Source of the DNA: a virus
Virus record (IMG/VR): IMGVR_UViG_3300042923_000257
Span: 1-57,837 of that record
DNA length: 57,837 nt
Reading direction: 5' to 3' (one strand)
Part shown: in pieces, positions 1-6,824 of the stretch
Numbering within the stretch: the first letter of the stretch is position 1
How the letters are laid out: every line of letters starts with the position of its first letter
Position numbers and translations under genes: made by a program
Notes under the pieces: model-generated
Told to the model about the DNA's origin: nothing
Databases searched by the model: none
What the model saw: only the letters and a program-made list of their open reading frames with translations

Positions 1-22
1 GATCGAAGGAAGGCGCCCCCGG
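1..22. repeat. Terminal direct repeat, left copy
   Basis: The first 22 bases, beginning GATCGAAGGAAGGCG, recur exactly at 57751-57772. This suggests the window is a linearised circle or permuted phage genome whose ends overlap, rather than two unrelated chromosomal edges. Confidence 0.85.
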
Positions 23-213
23 CGGGTCCTCGTCGCTCTTTCTAACGCATTACCCCATGTATGTGCGTGCGTGTGCGAATGAATGAATAAACGCCGGCAG
101 GTGCCAGGCAATAACATCCGAGCATTCGGGCATAGCCCATTAGGAATGTGTGCATTCATTCATTAGAATGCGAATGCATGAGGGAATGAGGCTAGGTCGA
201 CTTGAGGTCGACC

Positions 214-389
214 CCCTGTCGATGCCCTGTCGACTAGGTGTCCCTGTCGGGCCCGGTAGTCCGTGCCGGCCCCCTGTACGGCCGACTCCTGTGTACGTGG
301 CTCCCCTGTACCCCTTGACAGAGATACGGTGTGTGGGGTATACGCGTGCGCGCACGTTCCTATATACACAGCAGGGGCTAGGGCCCTGT
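214..389. repeat. Iterated CCCTGT motif
   Basis: CCCTGT occurs at 214-219, 225-230, 242-247, 272-277, 304-309 and 384-389, with a TCCTGT variant near 287. Most copies are followed by CG or AC. The copies are irregularly spaced. They could be protein-binding iterons, but no function can be read from them. Confidence 0.45.
315..344 (+). promoter_or_regulatory. Sigma70-type promoter candidate
   Basis: A perfect TTGACA (315-320) is followed after 18 bases by TATACG (339-344). It would transcribe rightward into the left-arm small genes, passing through the 13-bp site at 467. Confidence 0.5.
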
Positions 390-466
390 ACCGGCCTAGG
401 GGCCGGCCCCCGTCGACGCCGGCACCACAGTGCCCCTGAACGAATGAAAGAAAGATGCGCTCCCAG

Positions 467-479
467 GTTGAATCGAGAC
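467..479 (+). promoter_or_regulatory. 13-bp operator-like site GTTGAATCGAGAC
   Basis: Exact consensus copy in forward orientation. TTGAAT could act as a -35 box with TCTAAT at 492-497 (18-base spacer). An imperfect hairpin containing GGGTGTGCC and GGCACCC follows. Confidence 0.65.
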
Positions 480-724
480 TGCCAACCGTGCTCTAATAGG
501 GGTGTGCCCGGAGGAACGGCACCCGACAGGGGGCCTAGTACGAAGGCAGCACTCGTTCCACAGTCAACTGAACAGCGTGCTAAGCAAAGCAAGATCCTAT
601 AGGCGAGTAAGAGCCGGCTAGTAGGAAGAATGACGCGCCGTATACCGCGATAGTCCCTAGGGAGCTACGGGAGCTTTGATCTAGGGGTTTCAAAATGGGG
701 CAACCTGGCAGACACAGTCTGTCG

Positions 725-747
725 CATGTCGAGAAGGTGTCGACATG
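725..747. promoter_or_regulatory. Perfect inverted repeat CATGTCGA/TCGACATG
   Basis: Arms at 725-732 and 740-747 flank a 7-base centre; a second small inverted repeat (ATGGCG/CGCCAT) overlaps its right end. It has the look of a dimeric protein-binding site in a gene-free stretch. Its role is unknown. Confidence 0.4.
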
Positions 748-933
748 GCGAACACCCGCCATCGCCTAACAGATCTTGCTCATACCCTAAGCGTCAGAAC
801 ATTCCCCGCGGCCCCTAAGGGGGCCGACATGAGAGGGTAGGGCCTACTAGCCGGCCCTAGTCCACAATGAAGGCTAGATGCACCACACAAGAGGGATGAC
901 GGCCCTAGGGTTGTAAACCTCAGTAGGTATGCA

Positions 934-990
934 GTAAGAGGGTAGCCGGTCCGCATCATGCCGGCCCGGGTGCCCACTTACCGTCGCCTA
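934..990 (+). other. Repeated RNA stem-loop, copy 1
   Basis: GTAAG (934-938) and GGGTAGCCGG (940-949) can pair with CTTAC (977-981) and CCGGGTGCCC (966-975), leaving one internal mismatch. The element ends CTTACCGTCGCCTA. A second copy at 1134-1195 keeps the same pairings while the loop differs, which argues for an RNA element flanking the 42-residue gene at 1005. Confidence 0.5.
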
Positions 991-1004
991 CAACAGGAGG
1001 AATC

Positions 1005-1133
1005 ATGGAAGACAACACGGCTGAATGGGCACAGTCTCCCCTCACTGAATGGGAGCGTGACCTTCTGGCACTGGACATGTCGGACGTCCCTGTGAGGGAC
1101 ACTACGGCAGACGAGAACATTGCAGCACAGTAG
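1005..1133 (+). CDS. Hypothetical 42-residue protein
   Basis: The ATG at 1005 follows a clean ribosome site (AGGAGG at 995-1000). The product is acidic, 42 residues long, contains two EW pairs (residues 7-8 and 15-16) and ends at a TAG at 1131. It is too short for family recognition. The gene is bracketed by two copies of the same stem-loop element, so it may be a mobile-like or independently controlled unit. Function unknown. Confidence 0.6.
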   Translation: MEDNTAEWAQSPLTEWERDLLALDMSDVPVRDTTADENIAAQ

Positions 1134-1195
1134 GTAAGCGGTATCGGGTAGCCGGCCCACCCCGAGTGGTCCGGATGCCCTCTTACTGTCGCCTA
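1134..1195 (+). other. Repeated RNA stem-loop, copy 2
   Basis: GTAAG (1134-1138) pairs with CTTAC (1182-1186) and GGGTAGCCGG (1146-1155) with CCGGATGCCC (1171-1180), with the same internal mismatch as copy 1. The 3' end matches CTTACYGTCGCCTA. It lies directly before the operator-like site at 1197. Confidence 0.5.
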
Positions 1196-1196
1196 G

Positions 1197-1209
1197 GTTG
1201 AATCGAGAC
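1197..1209 (+). promoter_or_regulatory. 13-bp operator-like site GTTGAATCGAGAC
   Basis: Exact consensus copy. It ends only five bases before the ATG at 1215, so it cannot be the -35 box for that start. A roadblock or repressor-type role fits better here. Confidence 0.65.
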
Positions 1210-1214
1210 ACACA

Positions 1215-1493
1215 ATGCCCATTTGGATCACAGCCGTAGTCATGGCACTGGTCTACATCTCCGGAGTTCAGGCACTGAGCATGCCGGCCCGGAACATCAC
1301 GGAGCATCACTCTCAGGACAGCATCACGGATGCGGCTGAATGGGACGCATTCCACGCTGAGGCTTATGAGGAGTACGCCGCAGAGTTCACCGCACTCTAC
1401 AACGGATACGAGACCCGGTGGAGTAAGAACAACCGGCTCATGATCCGTAACGGGGACAGTGGTCCGTATAAGTTCGTCAAGCGTGCAGCCTGA
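1215..1493 (+). CDS. Hypothetical protein with N-terminal membrane segment
   Basis: A 92-residue product. Residues 1-22 are hydrophobic (ITAVVMALVYISG) and could be a signal anchor; the rest is acidic and tyrosine-rich. No ribosome site precedes the ATG because the 13-bp site occupies that place, so a leaderless start or the internal ATG at 1281 are alternatives. No family was recognised. Confidence 0.55.
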   Translation: MPIWITAVVMALVYISGVQALSMPARNITEHHSQDSITDAAEWDAFHAEAYEEYAAEFTALYNGYETRWSKNNRLMIRNGDSGPYKFVKRAA

Positions 1494-1506
1494 GGAGGAG
1501 AAAGCA

Positions 1507-1668
1507 ATGAGTGACGTCTACTGTTTTGAGGACGGACAACTCGTATACGGCAGGATCATTGCTACTGGTGGCCGACGAGGTGACCTTTACACCATTCAGT
1601 GGGATGACGGAATGCAGACGGATGAATGGAGCGACACTGAGGGCTCCTACTGGTGGTGGGCCGAGTGA
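1507..1668 (+). CDS. Small hypothetical protein (SH3/tudor-like)
   Basis: A 53-residue product. The ATG at 1507 is preceded by GGAGGAG at 1493-1499, which favours it over earlier in-frame codons. The pattern of aromatics and glycines (YGRIIATGGRRGD, then YTIQWDDG and YWWW) resembles a small beta-barrel of SH3 or tudor type, but this is only a resemblance. Its stop overlaps the GTG of the next gene. Confidence 0.6.
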   Translation: MSDVYCFEDGQLVYGRIIATGGRRGDLYTIQWDDGMQTDEWSDTEGSYWWWAE

Positions 1669-1847
1669 ACGCGGAATTCATTGCATGGTTGGTCGGGACG
1701 GACGTCAGTGACGTAGTGGCCTACCGGGACGTAGCCGACTGGCCCACACATTGGGCCGCTAAGGCACAGCACCACATGCGGGCCCTTGGTATCGGGAGTG
1801 AGCACGAAGCACTTTCGGTGTTCCGCTCCCGTTACTACTACGGCTGA
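1665..1847 (+). CDS. Hypothetical protein
   Basis: A 60-residue product. The GTG at 1665 overlaps the upstream stop (GTGA), the common coupling in this genome, and is preferred to GTG codons at 1653 and 1656. Its aromatic-rich C-terminus ends YYYG. It is followed by an operator-like site and a hairpin. No family was recognised. Confidence 0.55.
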   Translation: MNAEFIAWLVGTDVSDVVAYRDVADWPTHWAAKAQHHMRALGIGSEHEALSVFRSRYYYG

Positions 1848-1861
1848 CGCATACCCGCATA

Positions 1862-1874
1862 GTTGAATCGAGAC
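1862..1874 (+). promoter_or_regulatory. 13-bp operator-like site GTTGAATCGAGAC
   Basis: Exact consensus copy between genes. No -10 box lies at 16-18 bases; instead a perfect hairpin starts three bases downstream. Confidence 0.65.
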
Positions 1875-1876
1875 TA

Positions 1877-1897
1877 GGCCCCTGGATTCCAGGGGCC
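1877..1897 (+). terminator. Hairpin after operator-like site
   Basis: Perfect 9-bp stem GGCCCCTGG/CCAGGGGCC with a 3-base loop and no U tract. It sits between the 13-bp site and the ribosome site of the next gene, so it may be an attenuator or a transcript-stabilising 5' stem rather than a simple terminator. Confidence 0.5.
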
Positions 1898-1910
1898 GGC
1901 AGGAGCAAGC

Positions 1911-2231
1911 ATGAACGTGACACAGGTATTCGCAGAATTCTGGGCACTCTACTCCGGTAAGCGGGAAGTCCTGGGGCATGCACTCATTTCCCATGATCCG
2001 TATGACCAATTTGCCTGGTGCCAAGGGTGGCGTTTCGCTATTGCGGGTTACCTCACCTTCCAAAAGGGTGAGTCCGTTCCCGACTTCCGTCCGGCCCCTA
2101 GTGGTCCGGAAGACACGTATGAGTATGAGGAACTCCTGCACATCCGGCCGGATACTGACGCACTTTGGTACGCGTTCAACGTTCTGAGCCGGTACCGCGA
2201 ATGGCTCCGCATTGCAGGAAAGGACTACTGA
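1911..2231 (+). CDS. Hypothetical protein
   Basis: A 106-residue soluble protein preceded by AGGAG (1901-1905) and starting ATG. It is rich in aromatic residues (FWALY, FAWCQGWRF, WYAF) and lacks a signal or membrane segment. It is the first gene of a run that continues with overlapping starts to 2393. No family was recognised. Confidence 0.65.
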   Translation: MNVTQVFAEFWALYSGKREVLGHALISHDPYDQFAWCQGWRFAIAGYLTFQKGESVPDFRPAPSGPEDTYEYEELLHIRPDTDALWYAFNVLSRYREWLRIAGKDY

Positions 2232-2393
2232 GTGAACGAACGCATGCTCGGAGTGTGTGGCATGGCCGGTACGGGTTGTTCACCAAAGTGCCGGCGTACC
2301 CACAAGCCTAAGCCTAAGAGGAGCAAGAGGGCCCAGCGCTCTTACGAAAAGGGCAAGTGGCGTAAGTCCATCAGTAAGTACCTGAGCCGTTAG
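2232..2393 (+). CDS. Small basic Cys-containing protein
   Basis: A 53-residue, strongly basic product. The GTG at 2232 directly follows the stop of the preceding gene. An N-terminal CGMAGTGCSPKC cluster precedes a Lys/Arg-rich tail, suggesting a nucleic-acid-binding or metal-binding peptide. This is inference from composition only. Confidence 0.55.
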   Translation: MNERMLGVCGMAGTGCSPKCRRTHKPKPKRSKRAQRSYEKGKWRKSISKYLSR

Positions 2394-2404
2394 GAGAGTG
2401 CATC

Positions 2405-2590
2405 ATGCCCGTTTCTCTGGTCAAGGATCTGCCTAAGTGGCAGTACTTCCACAACGACGGGGAGCCGGTACCGGAGCACATTCTGATGAGTCGCCGGTAT
2501 GACAACGGCGCCCGGATTTCACAGGAATGGGGGTACTACTTGCGCAACAACGACTTGTGTGAATTGCAGGAGTACTACCGACACGGCTGA
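2405..2590 (+). CDS. Hypothetical protein
   Basis: A 61-residue product with TAGGAGAG ahead of its ATG. It is a soluble, tyrosine-rich chain with no recognisable domain. A perfect hairpin 22 bases after its stop may end or attenuate this transcript block. Confidence 0.6.
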   Translation: MPVSLVKDLPKWQYFHNDGEPVPEHILMSRRYDNGARISQEWGYYLRNNDLCELQEYYRHG

Positions 2591-2612
2591 TTCGGTCGGG
2601 CGAATGGAGGTG

Positions 2613-2634
2613 GACAGACCCTTAGGGGTCTGTC
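2613..2634 (+). terminator. Intergenic hairpin
   Basis: GACAGACCC and GGGTCTGTC form a perfect 9-bp stem with loop TTAG. No U run follows, so it could be a weak terminator or a processing or attenuation site. Confidence 0.5.
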
Positions 2635-2681
2635 TGCCGCATTGACCCTATCGGAACTAGCAGGAAGCAAGGGGTAAGGCA

Positions 2682-3092
2682 ATGAGCGAAACGCGTGAAC
2701 ACTGGACACTGTGGGTCTGCACGAATTGCATTATGCATCACGCAAACGGTGAGTGCGGAGACTGCCACAACCCGGACGGACATGAGGGGGGCGAACCCCT
2801 GAGCAAGGTGGATTACACCCGCTCCGCGGCCGGCATGTTTTCCGAAGAACATGACGACACTTGCATGCGTAAGTGCTCGTGCACTCAGGATGACGACTGT
2901 GAAGAGCACGGTGAAACGGACCCGGTAACGGGAGACTCCCGAGACTCACAGCACCATGACGCATCCGATCATGTCTGCCCGGATGACTACGAGTGCGACT
3001 GTGAGACGAGCACATTCAGCACGAGCACTTGCGACGGGTGTGGCAGTGAGTACCACGGTGAGCGGCACGCCATGACGGAATGGAGCAAGTGA
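2682..3092 (+). CDS. Cysteine-rich, probably zinc-binding protein
   Basis: A 136-residue product with at least six Cys-rich motifs: CTNC, CGDC, CMRKCSC, DDDCEEH, CDC and CDGC, spread over the whole length with many His and acidic residues. The spacing suggests several small zinc knuckles. There is no signal peptide. Its neighbour at 3095 is also Cys-rich. Streptomyces phages often carry such small early proteins of unknown role; interference with host transcription is one possibility, with no direct support here. Confidence 0.6.
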   Translation: MSETREHWTLWVCTNCIMHHANGECGDCHNPDGHEGGEPLSKVDYTRSAAGMFSEEHDDTCMRKCSCTQDDDCEEHGETDPVTGDSRDSQHHDASDHVCPDDYECDCETSTFSTSTCDGCGSEYHGERHAMTEWSK

Positions 3093-3094
3093 CC

Positions 3095-3301
3095 ATGGCT
3101 AGTGGATATGAGGGTGAGACCCTCTCCCTTCCGCACGTCAACTACCCGCATGAGCCGGGCCGGCTGTATGACTGCCCGGGTTGTGAATCCGAGTGCCATT
3201 GCTCGGAAGTCAAGCGACTGCAAGGGGAAACGCAGTGCATCTTCTGTGCATCCCTGGAGGCTCAATTCACCGATGCTGACTTTCTCGACACCGACCACTG
3301 A
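3095..3301 (+). CDS. Small zinc-ribbon-like protein
   Basis: A 68-residue product with CPGCESECHC and CIFC, a four-cysteine zinc-ribbon pattern. The ATG at 3095 is preferred; an in-frame ATG at 3080 would overlap the upstream gene. It is probably co-transcribed with the Cys-rich protein at 2682. Function unknown. Confidence 0.55.
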   Translation: MASGYEGETLSLPHVNYPHEPGRLYDCPGCESECHCSEVKRLQGETQCIFCASLEAQFTDADFLDTDH

Positions 3302-3323
3302 GCAACAGACAGGAGCATCACTC

Positions 3324-3587
3324 ATGCGTAAGTTCATCGCGTCTCTCGTCATCCTTCTGACCATGACTGCCGGTACCGCGGAAACGGCTACGGCCAAGCC
3401 CCTGAGCTACCGCCAGAAGGTGATTGCCGGTACGGCCGGCTACGGCCCCTGCAAGGCTATGCGAAAGACTGAGGCCGGCCGCATTGCCTATTGGGACATG
3501 GTGGCGGACAACACGGATGACGGTAAGCGTCGCTCCGTTAAGGCTCAGGTCTCGTACGTACGTCAGGGTTGCCGGAACGGAGTCTGA
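3324..3587 (+). CDS. Secreted hypothetical protein
   Basis: The ATG at 3324 gives an 87-residue protein with a clear signal peptide: MRK, a hydrophobic core (FIASLVILLTMTAG) and a cleavage-like ATA-KP site. The mature part holds two cysteines that could form a disulphide. A longer in-frame extension upstream has no ribosome site and is rejected. It may be exported by the lysogen or infected cell. Confidence 0.65.
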   Translation: MRKFIASLVILLTMTAGTAETATAKPLSYRQKVIAGTAGYGPCKAMRKTEAGRIAYWDMVADNTDDGKRRSVKAQVSYVRQGCRNGV

Positions 3588-3590
3588 ACA

Positions 3591-3785
3591 ATGCGCACTT
3601 TCGCCGCAGTAGTCGTGTCGGTCCTGCTGTCTGTCAGTGTCTCTGTGGGTATCACGCACAGCCTCATGCAGGAGCGGGCACAGCAGGAAGTCAACCGCAC
3701 CCGGGTCGACTCGTTCAATGACGGCTTTCTTGACGGATTGTGCCGTGACGGTATCGACGGCCGAGGCACTCTGTGCGTCAAGTAA
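3591..3785 (+). CDS. Small membrane-anchored or secreted protein
   Basis: A 64-residue product with an N-terminal hydrophobic stretch (FAAVVVSVLLSVSVSVG), then a charged helix and two cysteines near the C-terminus. It begins three bases after the stop of the secreted protein at 3324, so the two are probably co-expressed and act at the cell envelope. Confidence 0.6.
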   Translation: MRTFAAVVVSVLLSVSVSVGITHSLMQERAQQEVNRTRVDSFNDGFLDGLCRDGIDGRGTLCVK

Positions 3786-3798
3786 GTTCAATCGAGAC
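3786..3798 (+). promoter_or_regulatory. 13-bp operator-like site (variant GTTCAATCGAGAC)
   Basis: One mismatch to consensus at position 4, which would weaken any -35 function. It begins one base after the upstream stop codon. Confidence 0.55.
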
Positions 3799-3811
3799 TA
3801 GGAGTAAGAGC

Positions 3812-4009
3812 ATGAGCCCCCGTATCGGAGTCCACTACTCGTCTTACGTTGCCGCAGAGGGAATGAAGTGTATTCCCTTCTGTGAGGAGACCCCCACACA
3901 TTGGGCATGCTCGGAGTTCCGCGGAGACAAGCATCACGCGTGCCAGGCACGGTGTGAGACGCACCGACAGACCGACGAGCCTCACACGACGTACAACACC
4001 ATTCAGTAA
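3812..4009 (+). CDS. Small Cys/His-rich protein
   Basis: The ATG at 3812 follows AGGAG at 3800-3804 and yields 65 residues. Cysteines (CIPFCEE, WACS, ACQARC) and several histidines suggest metal binding. It is a single gene between two operator-like sites (3786 and 4019). No family was recognised. Confidence 0.55.
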   Translation: MSPRIGVHYSSYVAAEGMKCIPFCEETPTHWACSEFRGDKHHACQARCETHRQTDEPHTTYNTIQ

Positions 4010-4018
4010 CGCCGGCTA

Positions 4019-4031
4019 GTTGAATCGAGAC
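4019..4031 (+). promoter_or_regulatory. 13-bp operator-like site GTTGAATCGAGAC
   Basis: Exact consensus copy in an intergenic gap, followed after three bases by a strong hairpin. No -10 box is visible. Confidence 0.65.
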
Positions 4032-4034
4032 TAC

Positions 4035-4059
4035 GGGGCCCGGACAACCGGGCCCCCTT
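4035..4059 (+). terminator. Hairpin after operator-like site
   Basis: GGGGCCCGG and CCGGGCCCC form a perfect 9-bp stem with loop ACAA, followed by CTT. It is terminator-like, placed between the 13-bp site and the next gene. Confidence 0.55.
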
Positions 4060-4080
4060 CACTCAGCGGGAGGTAAGTCA

Positions 4081-4494
4081 ATGAGCGTGGAAGAACTTAA
4101 GGCATGGTCTGCGGAGCATGAGCGCACCGACGAAACCAGGTATGCCGTAGCTACCTACAGCTATGCGTGTACTGCCTATGTGCGGACTGCACTCCGTAGG
4201 GCCCTGGAATTCCAGCCGCGGGACAACGTGTGGTTCGGAACGGAATATGTGAACACTGCCCGCGGCATGGTCGACGGGCCCGGCATCCTGCCGGACGTTT
4301 CAGTCTGGCGCCTTACCAAGCTGGAACTCATGACCATTAGCCGTGCCCTTGAATGGCGCAGAGGTAAGCGCGCGGCCGGCAAGGTGGACGTCAACGTGTC
4401 TCCCTCCATTCTCCTGGAATGGGAGTCAATTGAGAATGAGGTAAGCCGAGTGCTGCGGGACGTCTGGCACTCCGAGGGAAAGTATTGGATGTGA
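4081..4494 (+). CDS. Hypothetical protein
   Basis: A 137-residue soluble, largely helical product with an upstream GGGAGG. Arg- and Trp-rich segments (VWRLTKLELMTISRALEWRRGKRA) are the only notable feature. It heads a short run with the genes at 4499 and 4748. No family was recognised. Confidence 0.65.
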   Translation: MSVEELKAWSAEHERTDETRYAVATYSYACTAYVRTALRRALEFQPRDNVWFGTEYVNTARGMVDGPGILPDVSVWRLTKLELMTISRALEWRRGKRAAGKVDVNVSPSILLEWESIENEVSRVLRDVWHSEGKYWM

Positions 4495-4498
4495 TCCT

Positions 4499-4738
4499 GT
4501 GAGCCTCACTAAGCGATTCCAGGAAGACGTAGACGACTTGACGCACCGTGCCGCTAAGGCGGCATGGCTCGAAACGTCAACGGAGCGCATGGCAGCAATC
4601 CGAATCGTATTCCAGGATGCTGGCACCGCGTCACTCATCTACAACGATCCCCCTACCATCACGGTTCTGTTCGTAAAGGCAATCTCGAAAGCCTTTATGG
4701 ACGCGCGTAGGGCAACCATCTATCGAGTAGCCGGTTAG
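4499..4738 (+). CDS. Hypothetical protein
   Basis: A 79-residue product with a GTG start four bases after the preceding stop. It is predicted helical (RFQEDVDDLTHRAAKAAWLE), with a moderately hydrophobic centre. No recognisable motif. Confidence 0.55.
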   Translation: MSLTKRFQEDVDDLTHRAAKAAWLETSTERMAAIRIVFQDAGTASLIYNDPPTITVLFVKAISKAFMDARRATIYRVAG

Positions 4739-4747
4739 GAGAATGTG

Positions 4748-4912
4748 ATGTCCCTTTTCATCATCGTTCGTTGGGGATGCTGTGCAGACTACCAATCCGC
4801 ATGGACAACCGAAGAAAGGGCAAACGAGGAATGCCGCGCTCTTAACGCGGAATACTTCCGTAATTACGGTAGGGAACCCTTCGAAGTAATCGCCTCCCAC
4901 CTCAACGCCTGA
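4748..4912 (+). CDS. Small hypothetical protein
   Basis: A 54-residue product; the ATG at 4748 has GGAG upstream at 4738-4741. It begins MSLFIIVRWGCC and contains TTEERANEEC, the style of small phage proteins with an alpha/beta fold. A rho-independent terminator follows, so it closes this transcript block. Confidence 0.55.
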   Translation: MSLFIIVRWGCCADYQSAWTTEERANEECRALNAEYFRNYGREPFEVIASHLNA

Positions 4913-4929
4913 ATTCTCGTGTTCCTAGA

Positions 4930-4957
4930 CAACCCCCATAACCGGGGGTTGTTTGGG
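4930..4957 (+). terminator. Rho-independent terminator
   Basis: CAACCCCC (4930-4937) and GGGGGTTG (4944-4951) form a stem with loop ATAACC, followed by a T-rich tail. Confidence 0.7.
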
Positions 4958-4984
4958 TTCATGGATATTCAGAACGGAGGAGAC

Positions 4985-5167
4985 ATGCCAAGAGTAGTTA
5001 TCGAAGCATGCGCCGCATGTCATAAGAAGGATGGCACCGTACGAAAGTCAGATGTCGAGTTGACGCTTGACGGAAAGACTTGGTTCCTGTGTGACGAACA
5101 CGAGTCATCCCTAGCAATGCAATTCGTCAGTCTGTTGGGTGATCCCTGTGAAGAGGAGGATAAGTGA
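4985..5167 (+). CDS. Small zinc-ribbon-like protein
   Basis: The ATG at 4985 with GGAGGAG just upstream gives 60 residues. CAACHKK and FLCDEHE form a C-x2-C-H plus C-x2-H pattern, with two beta-like segments between, typical of a small zinc ribbon. Its stop overlaps the GTG of the DUF3987-type gene, implying coupled translation and perhaps a joint role. It could be a DNA-binding accessory, but that is inference. Confidence 0.6.
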   Translation: MPRVVIEACAACHKKDGTVRKSDVELTLDGKTWFLCDEHESSLAMQFVSLLGDPCEEEDK

Positions 5168-6486
5168 GTCTCGAAGCATTCGAGGGCATGAGGTACGGGC
5201 CCCTAGGCGACGCTGTAGCACTTGCGGAGCCTCATACCGAGGCGGACCCGGTGGGTATCTATGCCGCGGCGCTTGCCCTATGGTCATGTGCAATCAATGG
5301 CCATGTCTCAATGGACAACGGCCGGCCGGTGGTTGTCTGGACCGTGCTAACGGGTGGCAGTGCCATCGGCCGTAAGGGGACTGCACTGCGGGTTGCGCAG
5401 GGTCTCCTCACTCCTGCCATAGGTTCGTTCCTAGCGGCACGGACGGAAGGTGGGGTGAGTTCCGGTCCGTCCCTTACTCAACTCCTGTATGAAAAGCAAG
5501 AGGAGACAACGGGAACGGAAGGGGGCACCGACACACGACTTATCATCGTAGATGAGGAGTGGTCGGAAAACCTCAAGCGGACGAACCGGTGTCCTACGTT
5601 CTCATCCAAGCTTCGGTCCTGTTGGGACGGAGTGACTATCCGGCACACCACTACCAAAGTGAGCATGACGGTAGACGAGCCTAGGCTTGGATTCCATGCC
5701 CACATCACTCCGGGTGAGTGGTCGGAATACGTCAAGCCTCGGGATGCAAAGGGTGGAAGTTTCAACCGGCTCTTGCCTGTGTTGGTGGAAGGCTCTAAGG
5801 TTCTTCCGTACAACCACCGGCCACACATTCCTGAGGTGCCGGAACTTTCCGAGGCTTACGATTGGGCACGCCGCAGTCCGCGGCGTATGTCCCTGAGCAA
5901 GGATGCCGGCCGTAGGTTCGATGAACTCCGCGGTATGTTCCTTGCCAAGCTAGCGGACATGCCGGAACACTTGCGTTGCTACATTGAGCGCACTCCCGAG
6001 CAAATCATTCGTGTTGCGGCTGTCCTCACGGCTACCGAACAGAAGACTACGATCACCCGTGATGCTGTGAATGCGGCCTGGTCCTTTGTCCAGTACAGCA
6101 TGCGAAGTGTCGAGAAGTTGGTTCGGGACGACACTAAGGCAGTGTCCGGTAGGACCATGCGTAGCCTTCCGGAACTCATCAGGGAGATTCTAGACCGGTA
6201 TGAGGGGGAGGCAAGTGCCTCCCTCATGCTCCGGGCCCTTGGAATGCGTGCCACAGCAGCAAGCCTTAGGGCTGCTGTCGAATCCATGGATGACATAGAG
6301 GTTGTCAAGGGGCAGACAGCATCCGGGCGCGGTAGACGACCGGAGATTTACCGGCGTATCCAGCCGGCTGAATCCGCGGAGGAGACTCCCGAACCTGAGC
6401 CGGCTCCGGAGCCTGTTGTGTCCCTTCCTGAGCCTCAGGAGCCCGTTAGGGAACCTGAGCTAGCACTGTCCGGGAGTTGGCTGTGA
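5164..6486 (+). CDS. DUF3987-type P-loop ATPase (replication-associated)
   Basis: A 440-residue product with a GTG start after GAGGAGG. Near residue 65 is GGSAIGRKGTA, the modified Walker A of DUF3987 proteins; LIIVDEEW near 125 fits Walker B; the region ending FNRLLPVLV matches the conserved ring-like ATPase core. The C-terminal 60 residues are a Pro/Glu repeat tail (EPEPAPEP). DUF3987 proteins are helicase- or primase-linked and occur in plasmids, prophages and satellites. It lies 25 kb from the phage helicase/primase/polymerase genes, hinting at a separate role, for instance in origin firing or lysogen-state replication (inference). Confidence 0.65.
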   Translation: MSLEAFEGMRYGPLGDAVALAEPHTEADPVGIYAAALALWSCAINGHVSMDNGRPVVVWTVLTGGSAIGRKGTALRVAQGLLTPAIGSFLAARTEGGVSSGPSLTQLLYEKQEETTGTEGGTDTRLIIVDEEWSENLKRTNRCPTFSSKLRSCWDGVTIRHTTTKVSMTVDEPRLGFHAHITPGEWSEYVKPRDAKGGSFNRLLPVLVEGSKVLPYNHRPHIPEVPELSEAYDWARRSPRRMSLSKDAGRRFDELRGMFLAKLADMPEHLRCYIERTPEQIIRVAAVLTATEQKTTITRDAVNAAWSFVQYSMRSVEKLVRDDTKAVSGRTMRSLPELIREILDRYEGEASASLMLRALGMRATAASLRAAVESMDDIEVVKGQTASGRGRRPEIYRRIQPAESAEETPEPEPAPEPVVSLPEPQEPVREPELALSGSWL

Positions 6487-6614
6487 ATCCGGGAGACATG
6501 CCGCGGAGCAAGCCCTGTAGGTACGTACAGGGCCGTTATACCGGCCTAGTCCGTAAGTGGTCGGATGGTAAGTGGAAGACAGAAACGGGGAGAGAACGTG
6601 CGAAGAATACCTGA
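6483..6614 (+). CDS. Small basic hypothetical protein
   Basis: A 43-residue basic product. The GTG at 6483 overlaps the stop of the DUF3987-type gene (GTGA). It contains PCRYVQGRYTG and many Lys/Arg residues. Its 3' end overlaps the next gene by 17 bases. It is probably translated by coupling; function unknown. Confidence 0.5.
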   Translation: MNPGDMPRSKPCRYVQGRYTGLVRKWSDGKWKTETGRERAKNT

Positions 6615-6777
6615 TGGTGTCTGGACCATAGTCCTGTCTATGTTCGCCATTTGGTGGGCCATTCTGGCGTTCACCGTGATGTTTCCTGTGGACGATTCAT
6701 GGTGGCTTGTTAGGTGGAGCCCTGTAGCGCTCATCCCATGGGCCATAGTCGACATAGTCAGAGAGTACCGACGCTAG
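6598..6777 (+). CDS. Two-segment membrane protein
   Basis: A 59-residue protein from the GTG at 6598, which has GGGGAGAG upstream and is preferred to the in-frame 6565 codon. Two hydrophobic segments (VLSMFAIWWAILAFTVMF and LVRWSPVALIPWAIV) flank a short acidic turn, with a basic C-terminus, giving a hairpin topology. It is the last gene before a strong terminator. Confidence 0.55.
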   Translation: MRRIPDGVWTIVLSMFAIWWAILAFTVMFPVDDSWWLVRWSPVALIPWAIVDIVREYRR

Positions 6778-6794
6778 CATCAGAAACGAGAAAA

Positions 6795-6824
6795 GGCCCC
6801 CGCCAAATGGCGGGGGCCTTTTTT
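6795..6824 (+). terminator. Strong rho-independent terminator
   Basis: GGCCCCCGCC (6795-6804) and GGCGGGGGCC (6809-6818) form a 10-bp stem with loop AAAT, followed by six T. The upstream AAAA would also allow termination of leftward transcripts, so it may separate the left arm from the convergent late operon. Confidence 0.85.

Larger units (their letters stand above)
1..1004. other. Left-end non-coding region
   Basis: No convincing gene starts before 1005. The stretch is rich in short repeats: GAAT/ATTC runs at 77-88 and 154-164, iterated CCCTGT at 214-389, GTCGAC palindromes around 196-235, a promoter-like TTGACA/TATACG pair, one 13-bp operator-like site, and inverted repeats near 725-747. 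Joined to 57251-57750 across the putative circle it forms about 1.5 kb without genes, a plausible place for packaging, replication or control signals. Open frames here lack ribosome sites and look accidental. Confidence 0.6.

Noticed and set aside
150-602. Open frames on both strands in the left-end region
   Set aside because: No ribosome site, odd composition, and the frame runs through repeats, the promoter-like pair and an operator-like site. Treated as chance.
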